Shown here piece by piece: positions 1-5,194 of a DNA stretch of 5,194 bases. The DNA comes from Cryomorphaceae bacterium. GTDB lineage: Bacteria; Bacteroidota; Bacteroidia; Flavobacteriales; Crocinitomicaceae. The notes under the pieces are model-generated. The model ran no database searches and had not been told where the DNA came from. It was given only the letters and a program-made list of their open reading frames with translations. Position numbers and translations under genes: made by a program. Location of the stretch: contig JAJTDX010000130.1 in NCBI GenBank assembly GCA_021298235.1, forward strand, positions 1 to 5,194, in the 5' to 3' direction. How positions within the stretch are numbered: the first letter of the stretch is position 1; each line of letters begins with the position of its first letter.

Positions 1-213
1 AATATAAGTGAGGTTTACCCGGTTCCTGCCACCGATAAGATTTTATTGAAAGGCATTACTTCAGGGAATTACACGATCCGAGACCTCCGTGGCACTTGCG
101 TTGCTTTTGGAATAATTAGTTCGGATCAGTCAGAGATTCAGATTTCGCATCTTGCCAGCGGAAGCTACCTTTTGGAGTTGGAGGATCAGGTTTGGCGCTT
201 TATAAAAGAATGA
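1..213 (+). CDS. C-terminal fragment of a T9SS-secreted protein (type A sorting domain)
   Basis: Frame 1 is open from the first base to the TGA at 211-213, giving the last 70 residues of a protein whose start lies outside the window. The fragment has the layout of a T9SS type A sorting domain. It contains a Tyr-Pro-Val-Pro-Ala-Thr-Asp segment (residues 6-12; the family usually has YPNPA), a middle YTIRDLRGT strand, a SHLASGSYLLEL strand and the terminal Phe-Ile-Lys-Glu. In this family the domain directs export across the outer membrane by the type IX system and is then removed, leaving the cargo on the surface or released. The cargo itself is not visible, so its function cannot be stated. The gene ends 69 bases before the next start, and a promoter lies in that gap, so it is probably a separate transcription unit. 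The domain call is firm; everything upstream is unknown. Confidence 0.85.
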   Translation, partial: NISEVYPVPATDKILLKGITSGNYTIRDLRGTCVAFGIISSDQSEIQISHLASGSYLLELEDQVWRFIKE

Positions 214-237
214 TTGTTGAATACTGTGCGCTGAATC

Positions 238-269
238 TTTGAATTGGCGTAACGCTTTAATTATCTTTG
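238..269 (+). promoter_or_regulatory. Bacteroidota-type promoter for the glycosyltransferase operon
   Basis: A TTTG at 238-241 and TATCTTTG at 262-269 match the -33 (TTTG) and -7 (TAnnTTTG) elements of the Bacteroidota primary sigma factor, with a 20-base spacer. Transcription would start near 273-277, only about 6 to 20 bases before either candidate TTG start (283 or 292), so the leader would be very short. A small palindrome, GCGTAACGC (247-255), lies in the spacer; I do not assign it a role. Confidence 0.65.
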
Positions 270-282
270 CTTCCTGTATCAA

Positions 283-1245
283 TTGTTAGATTTGACTGAA
301 CAAAAGCATATTTCCGTCGTCGTACCTTTGTTTAACGAAGAAGAATCACTTTCTGAACTTCAGTATTGGATTGCGCGTGTAATGGAAGCAAACCAGCTGT
401 CTTATGAGGTGATCTTCGTGGATGACGGAAGTAAAGATCGTTCATGGAATGTCATTGAAGAGTTGTCCGCAAAAAACAAATCTGTTAAAGGGATTAAATT
501 TCAGCGGAATTATGGAAAATCTGCTGCGTTGCAGATGGGGTTTGAGGCAGCGACCGGAAAGGTGGTGATAACGATGGATGCGGATCTCCAGGATTCCCCG
601 GATGAAATCCCCGAATTGTACAGAATGATCATGGAGGAGGACTATGATGTCGTTTCCGGATGGAAGAAAAAGCGATTTGACCCCATTACAAAAACACTTC
701 CGACAAAACTTTATAACTGGGCCGCACGTCAACTTACGGGCATCAAATTGCATGATTTTAATTGTGGCCTCAAAGCTTATAAATTAGCCGTTGTAAAAAG
801 TATAGAGCTTTACGGTGACATGCACAGGTATATTCCACCATTGGCAAAATATGCAGGATTTACCAGAATTGCGGAGAAAGTAGTGCAGCATCAGGCAAGA
901 AAATATGGAACCACGAAATTCGGAATTAGTAGATTCCTGAACGGTCCATTGGATTTACTCTCCGTTGTTTTTATGGGGAAGTTTGGAAAAAAACCAATGC
1001 ACCTTTTTGGAGCACTCGGCACACTCATGTTTTTCGTCGGTTTTCTTTTTGCTTTATACATTGGGATCGACAAATTATTTCTGCATACCACGGCAAGACT
1101 AATTTCTCAGCGGACAGAGTTTTATCTCGCACTGACTGCGATGATCATTGGTGTTCAATTTTTTCTTGCAGGATTTATTGCTGAGCTGATCGGTAGAAAT
1201 TCTTCTACAAGGAATGTATATCTAATTGAAAAGCAAATTGGATAA
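283..1245 (+). CDS. Membrane-anchored family 2 glycosyltransferase (DPM1/GtrB/ArnC-like)
   Basis: This is a 320-residue GT-A fold enzyme of the polyprenyl-phosphate glycosyltransferase type, a family that moves a sugar from a nucleotide donor to a lipid phosphate at the inner membrane. Visible motifs are VVVPLFNEEE (12-21), VDDGS (46-50, donor binding), MDADLQD (98-104, containing the metal-binding DxD) and GLKAYK (162-167). A basic HQARKYGTTKFG loop follows at 203-214. Two hydrophobic C-terminal segments, about 240-262 and 279-302, fit the paired membrane helices of GtrB and ArnC, and the length matches theirs (about 305-325). No ATG precedes the first motif: the candidate starts are TTG at 283 and TTG at 292, and an ATG at 382 would remove the donor-binding strand. 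It is the first gene after the promoter and overlaps or abuts the HAD gene. Donor sugar and acceptor lipid cannot be read from the sequence. Confidence 0.9.
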   Translation: MLDLTEQKHISVVVPLFNEEESLSELQYWIARVMEANQLSYEVIFVDDGSKDRSWNVIEELSAKNKSVKGIKFQRNYGKSAALQMGFEAATGKVVITMDADLQDSPDEIPELYRMIMEEDYDVVSGWKKKRFDPITKTLPTKLYNWAARQLTGIKLHDFNCGLKAYKLAVVKSIELYGDMHRYIPPLAKYAGFTRIAEKVVQHQARKYGTTKFGISRFLNGPLDLLSVVFMGKFGKKPMHLFGALGTLMFFVGFLFALYIGIDKLFLHTTARLISQRTEFYLALTAMIIGVQFFLAGFIAELIGRNSSTRNVYLIEKQIG

Positions 1246-1786
1246 GAAGGAATGGTTGGTGGATAAAACCTGGACCCTTTTCTTGGACAGGGATGGGGTG
1301 ATTAATGAGCGAATCATGGATGCATATGTCACAAATCTGGAGGAATTTCATTTTCTTCCGGATGCACCTGAGTCGATAGTTTCGCTGTCAAAATTATTCG
1401 GACTTGTCTTCGTTGTTACAAACCAACAAGGCATTGCAAAGGGACTGATGACCGAAAGTAACCTTCAGGAGATTCATCGTTTTATGATGCAGAAAATTGA
1501 AGATATGGGAGGTAGGATTGCTCAATGTTATTACGCGCCGGATCTTTCAGGGCCAAAAAACTACCTAAGAAAACCAAAACCGGGAATGGCTTTGTTGGCT
1601 CAGCGTCAACATAAAATGGTGGAGTTTAGCCGCTCTGTTATGGTTGGTGACACGGATTCAGACATTATTTTTGGTAAAAACCTTGGTATGAAAACTGTAA
1701 GAATCGAGACGGAAGAACCAATTGGTGTGATCGCTGATCTTACTTTTAGTAGTCTTTCAGAGTTTAAAGCATTTCTATTGTCATGA
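1226..1786 (+). CDS. HAD-IIIA family phosphatase, GmhB-like (histidinol-phosphatase/heptose bisphosphatase type)
   Basis: This protein of up to 186 residues has the full HAD catalytic set: FLDRDGVIN (19-27, nucleophile D21 and acid/base D23), VVTNQQG (63-69, motif II Thr65), RKPKPG (115-120, motif III Lys) and MVGDTDSD (139-146, motif IV acids). It should be an active phosphohydrolase. The closest named relative is GmhB, which removes the C7 phosphate of heptose 1,7-bisphosphate. The GmhB zinc loop is largely missing here: C101 remains, but the His and the Cys-x-Cys before RKPKPG are Tyr103, Asn112 and Leu114. The substrate is therefore uncertain. The start is also uncertain: TTG 1226 overlaps the upstream gene by 20 bases, while TTG 1256 or GTG 1259 lie just after its stop and behind an AGAAGG. 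No in-frame ATG precedes motif I. The 3' end overlaps the next gene by 4 bases (ATGA), indicating a shared transcript. Confidence 0.85.
   Translation: MKSKLDKKEWLVDKTWTLFLDRDGVINERIMDAYVTNLEEFHFLPDAPESIVSLSKLFGLVFVVTNQQGIAKGLMTESNLQEIHRFMMQKIEDMGGRIAQCYYAPDLSGPKNYLRKPKPGMALLAQRQHKMVEFSRSVMVGDTDSDIIFGKNLGMKTVRIETEEPIGVIADLTFSSLSEFKAFLLS
1245..1250 (+). promoter_or_regulatory. Possible ribosome binding site favouring a later HAD start
   Basis: AGAAGG lies 5 bases before an in-frame TTG (1256) and 8 bases before an in-frame GTG (1259). From TTG 1256 the FLDRDG motif would begin at residue 9, a more usual distance for this family than residue 19 from TTG 1226. Bacteroidota rely little on Shine-Dalgarno pairing, so this is only a hint. 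Confidence 0.3.
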
Positions 1787-2532
1787 ACAGAGTATTATTT
1801 TTCATCCTATTCCTTTCAGGGACGCTTCATTCTCAGAATGTAACAGATGCGAACGGGTTGAAACAAGGTCCTTGGTACAAATTATATCCTAAATCCAAGG
1901 TGTATCAATACAAAGGTCAATTCAAGGATGACAAACCCATAGGGACATTCACTTATTATTACGAGTCCTCAAAAATTAAAGCAGTTGTCAAGCATGTTGA
2001 TGGAAGCAACAGGTCAGAGGCAGTGTTTTATCATGAAAACGGAGTTTTTATGAGTAAAGGCATCTATAAGGATCTTAAAAAAGACTCTGTGTGGTGTAAT
2101 TACGGCCCTTCGGGTAAAATAAGCAACAAGGAAACATACAAGAACGATCAGTTACACGGAAAAAAAACGATCTTTTATGTTCCGGCTGATCCAGCTGATA
2201 AATCGGTAATGGTTCTTTCAGTTTCCAATTACAAGGAAGGTAAGCTTGACGGAGAATACATGGAGTATTTCGAAGGCGGAGCGGTAAAAGTGAAGGGTGC
2301 ATACATTCAAGACAGAAAATCAGGTATTTGGGAGTCCTACGATGTCGGTGGCTACAAGATGATTGAGGAATGTTTTAAAGCAGGGCTGAAGCATGGGTGG
2401 TGTAAGGCCTTCGATAGTTCGGGAAAAGTTGTTGGAAAACAATACTACATAGAAGGACGGCATGTCCAGGGTAAAGAGCTGGAAATTCGCCTGAATCAGA
2501 TCAAATACAATGCTTCAAAACCTAAGAACTGA
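1783..2532 (+). CDS. Secreted MORN-variant repeat protein (YwqK family)
   Basis: This 249-residue protein begins with a short Sec signal peptide (basic Asn-Arg, hydrophobic core 4-12, likely cleavage near His16-Ser17-Gln18), so it should be periplasmic or exported. The mature part is built almost wholly from MORN-variant units of the pattern G-x-W/Y-x-x-Y...G-x-Y-K-x-G. The Gly (or equivalent) that opens each unit falls at residues 29, 54, 78, 102, 126, 157, 181 and 205, giving eight units with a 24-residue period and one unit longer by 7. Databases often label such proteins 'toxin-antitoxin system YwqK family antitoxin'. Nothing here supports that role, since there is no toxin partner and the protein carries an export signal. 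The start ATG overlaps the upstream stop (ATGA), implying translational coupling to the HAD gene. Function is unknown; such beta-rich repeats are usually taken as binding or scaffold surfaces. Confidence 0.85.
   Translation: MNRVLFFILFLSGTLHSQNVTDANGLKQGPWYKLYPKSKVYQYKGQFKDDKPIGTFTYYYESSKIKAVVKHVDGSNRSEAVFYHENGVFMSKGIYKDLKKDSVWCNYGPSGKISNKETYKNDQLHGKKTIFYVPADPADKSVMVLSVSNYKEGKLDGEYMEYFEGGAVKVKGAYIQDRKSGIWESYDVGGYKMIEECFKAGLKHGWCKAFDSSGKVVGKQYYIEGRHVQGKELEIRLNQIKYNASKPKN
2182..2199 (+). repeat. Tandem 9-base duplication encoding Pro-Ala-Asp twice
   Basis: CCGGCTGAT is followed directly by CCAGCTGAT, with one synonymous difference, encoding Pro-Ala-Asp-Pro-Ala-Asp at residues 134-139 of the MORN-variant protein. 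It lies within the one repeat unit that is 7 residues longer than the others, so it probably accounts for most of that extra length. Confidence 0.7.
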
Positions 2533-2542
2533 TTAATTTTTG

Positions 2543-2550
2543 TATCTTCG
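2543..2550 (+). promoter_or_regulatory. Weak candidate -7 box just before the lipoprotein start
   Basis: TATCTTCG resembles the Bacteroidota TAnnTTTG box but ends only 2 bases before the first ATG (2553). A start of transcription 4-7 bases downstream would fall on or near the second ATG (2556), giving a leaderless message. No TTG is present 17-23 bases upstream, so a chance match in an AT-rich gap is at least as likely. Confidence 0.2.
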
Positions 2551-2552
2551 GA

Positions 2553-3230
2553 ATGATGAAAGCTGTTCTCGTAGTACTTTCTTTAACCTTCATTTTTTTC
2601 TCCTGCAAAAAGGACCAGGCAAATTTTGATTTGCATTATGATTATTTTGGACTTTTACCCGGTCGATTTGTAGAATATAATGTGGTTGAAATTCATCACG
2701 ATATCAATCAAGCGGTCAAACATGATACCTTACGGTACCAGCTGAAGACTTTAATAGGTGATACGATCATTGACAATGAAGGTCGTATCGCGCGCAGGTT
2801 TATACGTTTTAAGCGCGAAAATCCTTCTCAGGACTGGGTTCAGACAGATACTTGGACGGCTATTATTGTTGATCGGAGAGCAGAATTAGTAGAAGAAAAT
2901 CAACGACTTATAAAATTAGTGTTTGCTCCTACAGAGGAAAAAGAATGGAATTTGAACACATTCAACACGCAGAACGAATTGAAAGCATATTATCGGGATA
3001 TTCATTCCAAAGTGGTTTTGGGCGCCCAGACGTTCGATAGCAGTCTCGTCGTAGAGCAAGAAGATTTCTTTTCATTGATCGATTACCGCAGAAAATATGA
3101 AACTTATTCAAAGCACGTAGGATTAATTTCAAAATACTATAAAGATCTCAAGATCATTGGGTTCGATACATCCAACGTGCAGTTCGGAAAGGAGCTGTTT
3201 TACAATTGCTACTCTTTTGGATTCCAATGA
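2553..3230 (+). CDS. Uncharacterised lipoprotein
   Basis: I do not recognise this 225-residue protein. Its N-terminus is a lipoprotein signal: Met-Met-Lys, a hydrophobic core (residues 4-16) and a lipobox ending Phe-Phe-Ser-Cys, with Cys18 as the lipidation site. Lys-Lys-Asp-Gln follows the Cys. Bacteroidota lipoproteins often have Lys and acidic residues here, and such a stretch can act as a surface-export signal, but this one is too short on acidic residues to be sure. The mature part is soluble, rich in aromatic and charged residues, and has an early FGLLPGRFVEYNVVEI segment (32-47) resembling the N-terminal strand of other small Bacteroidota lipoproteins of unknown function. There are no further membrane segments and no catalytic motif that I can identify. 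ATG 2556 is an equally possible start and would remove one Met. It sits 20 bases after the MORN-variant gene and 22 bases before the glycosyltransferase, so it is probably in the same operon. Confidence 0.8.
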   Translation: MMKAVLVVLSLTFIFFSCKKDQANFDLHYDYFGLLPGRFVEYNVVEIHHDINQAVKHDTLRYQLKTLIGDTIIDNEGRIARRFIRFKRENPSQDWVQTDTWTAIIVDRRAELVEENQRLIKLVFAPTEEKEWNLNTFNTQNELKAYYRDIHSKVVLGAQTFDSSLVVEQEDFFSLIDYRRKYETYSKHVGLISKYYKDLKIIGFDTSNVQFGKELFYNCYSFGFQ

Positions 3231-3252
3231 TTTTTTGCAATTCCCAAATTCA

Positions 3253-4380
3253 ATGAGAATATCAATCCTGAGTGCTTTTTATCCTTTCCGTGGAGGAATC
3301 GCTCAGTTCAATGAGAGTCTGGTCGGTCAGTTGGATAAAGATCACAAGGTTGAGGTAAACACGTTCCGAACGCAATATCCGAATTTTCTCTTCCCAGGGA
3401 AATCACAATTTGTTGAATCTAAAAATGATCAATGGGAGGGAAGAGCACACCGAATTGCAAGTCCTTTCAATCTGTTTTCGTTTTTTAGGGCATCCCGCAT
3501 TGTCGAGAAACAAGATCCTGAGATTTTCTTAGCAAATTATTGGGTAACGGTCTTTGCACCGCTTATTGCCTTTTTGGGCAGGAGACTGCAAAGATCTACC
3601 CGAATACTCTTGGTCCATAATCTGGTGCCTCACGAGAAAAGATTTTTTGATTCTTGGATGAATCGGATGGTATTAAATCAATTTGACGGATTTGTGGCGC
3701 TGTCGGAGGACGTGAAAAAGGACATTTTAGCTGTCAAAAAAGGTGCGAAAGTAGGTGTGCTTCAACATCCCTGGTATACGCAATTTAAAGCTCCAATTTC
3801 AAAGGAAGAGGCGCGCGCAAAAATTGGCATCGATCCTTCAAGTAAGGTGTTGCTTTTTTTTGGTTTAGTCCGAGAATACAAGGGATTGGATGTTCTGCTC
3901 AGAGCTTTTATAGAACTGGATGATTCATTTCATCTAATTATCGCTGGTGAATTCTACATGGATCTTAGGGAGTTTGATACTTGGTTTTTGAATCCAGTCT
4001 TGAAAACACGAATACACATCCACAATGGTTTCATACCTGATGATGAGGTTCATGTTTATTTCTCAGCGGCTGATTTATGTGTTTTGCCATATCGAAGCGC
4101 GACTCAATCCGGAGTGTCTGCGACCTCTTTTCAATTTGGTGTGCCCGTCTTGGTTACGGACGTAGGTGGCTTGGCACAAACGGTAGGGGAGATGGGTGTT
4201 GTCGTAAAGCCGGAACGCTCGGATTTGATGCAAAAAGCTATTCAGCAAATTTTCTCGGACGACACACGCTTGAAACTGAAAGAAGCCATTGAACTTGAAA
4301 GGTCGAAGAATACGTGGAAATCATTTAGCACGGAGTTCCTTCGTTTTGCGGAATCTGTGAGAGGATCGTCAGAGAACTGA
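3253..4380 (+). CDS. Family 4 glycosyltransferase (GT-B fold)
   Basis: This 375-residue GT-B enzyme transfers a sugar from a nucleotide donor; the acceptor cannot be identified. The N-terminal domain opens with ISILSAFYPFRGGIAQFN (3-20), whose Gly-Gly-Ile loop is typical of GT4 enzymes, and contains LLVHNLVPHE (119-128) and VALSEDVKKD (148-157). The C-terminal donor domain has FFGLVREYKG (202-211), LIIAGEF (228-234), an ADLCVLPYRSATQSGV stretch (273-288) and VPVLVTDVGGL (297-307). The classical Glu of the GT4 ExFGxxxxE signature is replaced by the ATQSGV form seen in a subset of the family. An in-frame ATG at 3157 is possible, but its extra 32 residues overlap the lipoprotein gene and have no family character, whereas ATG 3253 places the first beta strand at residue 3. 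No transmembrane helix is evident, so it is probably cytosolic or peripheral. It is the last gene of the presumed operon. Confidence 0.9.
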   Translation: MRISILSAFYPFRGGIAQFNESLVGQLDKDHKVEVNTFRTQYPNFLFPGKSQFVESKNDQWEGRAHRIASPFNLFSFFRASRIVEKQDPEIFLANYWVTVFAPLIAFLGRRLQRSTRILLVHNLVPHEKRFFDSWMNRMVLNQFDGFVALSEDVKKDILAVKKGAKVGVLQHPWYTQFKAPISKEEARAKIGIDPSSKVLLFFGLVREYKGLDVLLRAFIELDDSFHLIIAGEFYMDLREFDTWFLNPVLKTRIHIHNGFIPDDEVHVYFSAADLCVLPYRSATQSGVSATSFQFGVPVLVTDVGGLAQTVGEMGVVVKPERSDLMQKAIQQIFSDDTRLKLKEAIELERSKNTWKSFSTEFLRFAESVRGSSEN

Positions 4381-4396
4381 AAACTCTTTTCAAGTT
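4375..4396 (+). terminator. Weak candidate terminator hairpin after the GT4 gene
   Basis: AACTGAAAA (4375-4383) can pair with TTTTCAAGTT (4387-4396) across a CTC loop, with one bulged A, and TTTCTT overlaps the end of the stem. The stem is AT-rich and begins inside the coding end, so it would be weak. It is the only hairpin-like element in the 93-base gap before the next promoter. Confidence 0.25.
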
Positions 4397-4421
4397 TCTT
4401 CCGAATTAGAGGCTAACTTTA

Positions 4422-4452
4422 TTGATATTGCGCTCAGTAAATTCTATATTTG
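4422..4452 (+). promoter_or_regulatory. Bacteroidota-type promoter for secD/secDF
   Basis: TTG at 4422-4424 and TATATTTG at 4445-4452 form a -33/-7 pair with a 20-base spacer, the same spacing as the promoter at 238-269. Transcription would start near 4456-4460, leaving a leader of about 14-18 bases before the ATG at 4474. The leader has no clear Shine-Dalgarno sequence, as is usual in Bacteroidota. Confidence 0.7.
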
Positions 4453-4473
4453 CGGGCTTAATTCATAACTGAC

Positions 4474-5194
4474 ATGCGTAATAGAGTATTTTTCTGGGTT
4501 TTAACAGGTTTATTATTAGCGATTTGTTTGTATCAACTTTCTTTTACTTGGGTAACGAGCAAAGTGGAAAGGGAGGCAGAACGAAAAGCTGACATCGAAG
4601 TCGAGGCGATCAGAAAAAAAGCCGCAAGCACAGGGGACAGCACTACTCTTCCGAATGGAACGGTTGTGAATTTTGTTTCTCCTGAAGCTCAGGCACTTGC
4701 TAAATCCGCCTACATTAATCAAATCCTTAAGGAAAAGTCAGACAAACCGGTTTATCCATTGCTCGGTACTTCCTTCTCTGATACGAAAAAGAGAAGTATG
4801 GCCTTTGGTCTCGACCTTGTGGGAGGTATGAGTGTTACGCTTGAAATCTCTGTACCGGAATTGATCAAGAGCTATGTTCGAAATCCAAGAGATCTAAGAT
4901 TCAAAAGAGCTTACGACAAGGCGGTTGCTACCTACAATACAAAAGGTGGTGATTTTATTTCTCTCTTCCTTCAGGAGAACAAGAAAATTAACAAAGCTCC
5001 TGTAGTTCAATTGCTTGCAACCTCCGAAATTGAAGGTTTGGGGATGAAATCAACTGATGACGATGTTGAAGCATTTTTCAGAAAGATCACTAGCTCATCC
5101 ATGGATGGTGTGGAGCAGATCATGAGTCGACGAATCAACCAGTTCGGTGTGGCACAACCAAACATACAGAGAGATCTTGTAAACAACAGATTGT
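4474..5194 (+). CDS. secD: Protein translocase subunit SecD/SecDF, N-terminal part (runs off the window)
   Basis: The reading frame starting at ATG 4474 stays open to the window edge, giving 240 residues. SecD/SecDF is an inner-membrane, proton-driven accessory of the Sec translocon that helps pull proteins out on the periplasmic side. One transmembrane helix (about 7-24) is followed by a highly charged, probably helical stretch (28-50). The family motif FGLDLVGG lies at 111-118 with VTLEISVPEL after it, and RINQFGVAQPNIQR (220-233) matches the conserved P1-domain motif of SecD. In many Bacteroidota SecD and SecF are fused in one chain of about 1,000 residues. The fusion point is outside the window, so I cannot tell whether this gene is secD or secDF. 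It has its own promoter and is probably independent of the upstream cluster. Confidence 0.93.
   Translation, partial: MRNRVFFWVLTGLLLAICLYQLSFTWVTSKVEREAERKADIEVEAIRKKAASTGDSTTLPNGTVVNFVSPEAQALAKSAYINQILKEKSDKPVYPLLGTSFSDTKKRSMAFGLDLVGGMSVTLEISVPELIKSYVRNPRDLRFKRAYDKAVATYNTKGGDFISLFLQENKKINKAPVVQLLATSEIEGLGMKSTDDDVEAFFRKITSSSMDGVEQIMSRRINQFGVAQPNIQRDLVNNRL

Noticed and set aside
247..255. Palindrome GCGTAACGC between the -33 and -7 boxes as an operator
   Set aside because: Four-base arms around one base are too short to stand out from chance, and no regulator gene is nearby.
442..753. Open frame on the - strand within the GT2 gene (103 residues)
   Set aside because: It lies wholly opposite a well-supported glycosyltransferase, has no recognisable domain and no promoter or gene context on that strand.
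2160..2167. A8 run in the MORN-variant gene, and T8 at 3854-3861 in the GT4 gene, as phase-variation sites
   Set aside because: Both runs encode Lys or Phe/Leu codons in frame, and runs of eight are common in AT-rich genes. Nothing suggests switching.
1783..2532. Toxin-antitoxin system, from the common 'YwqK family antitoxin' label
   Set aside because: No toxin-like gene is adjacent, and the protein has a signal peptide and a MORN-variant repeat structure. The label does not describe a demonstrated function.
3210..3219. Possible -7 box (TACTCTTTTG) before the GT4 gene
   Set aside because: It has one base too many for TAnnTTTG and lies inside the lipoprotein coding end; the 22-base gap fits operon read-through better.
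4077..4292. Second + strand open frame inside the GT4 gene (71 residues)
   Set aside because: It is out of frame with the conserved donor-binding domain and has no features of its own.
4516..4722. Open frame on the - strand opposite the secD start (68 residues)
   Set aside because: It overlaps the clear SecD reading frame and shows no protein-family features.

Overview
This window looks like ordinary chromosomal sequence from a Bacteroidota bacterium, probably Flavobacteriales-like; the exact lineage is an inference. The evidence is a C-terminal type IX secretion (T9SS) sorting domain at the left edge, two promoters with the Bacteroidota TAnnTTTG -7 box, a lipoprotein with a Cys-Lys-Lys-Asp start, a YwqK/MORN-variant secreted protein, and the start of a SecD/SecDF protein with Bacteroidota-style spacing. 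Base composition is moderately AT-rich throughout. All recognised genes are on the + strand.

Layout: 1-213 is the 3' end of a T9SS cargo gene. A 69-base gap carries a promoter (238-269). Five closely packed genes follow. They are a membrane-anchored family 2 glycosyltransferase (283-1245), a HAD-IIIA phosphatase related to GmhB (1226-1786), a secreted MORN-variant repeat protein (1783-2532, 4-base ATGA overlap), an unrecognised lipoprotein (2553-3230) and a family 4 glycosyltransferase (3253-4380). A 93-base gap then holds a weak hairpin and a second promoter (4422-4452). The window ends 240 codons into secD/secDF (4474-5194).

The gaps between the five middle genes are -20, -4, 20 and 22 bases, so they are probably one transcription unit. 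Two glycosyltransferases and a sugar-phosphate-type phosphatase beside two exported proteins suggest envelope glycan or glycolipid work. No substrate can be read from the sequence, and the cluster may simply be a conserved housekeeping neighbourhood.

I see no tRNA, rRNA, CRISPR array, insertion sequence, phage gene or defence system. No convincing new system is visible. The points most worth checking are the HAD protein that has lost most of the GmhB zinc ligands, the regular 24-residue repeat with one 7-residue insertion in the MORN-variant protein, the uncharacterised lipoprotein, and the non-ATG starts of the first two operon genes.
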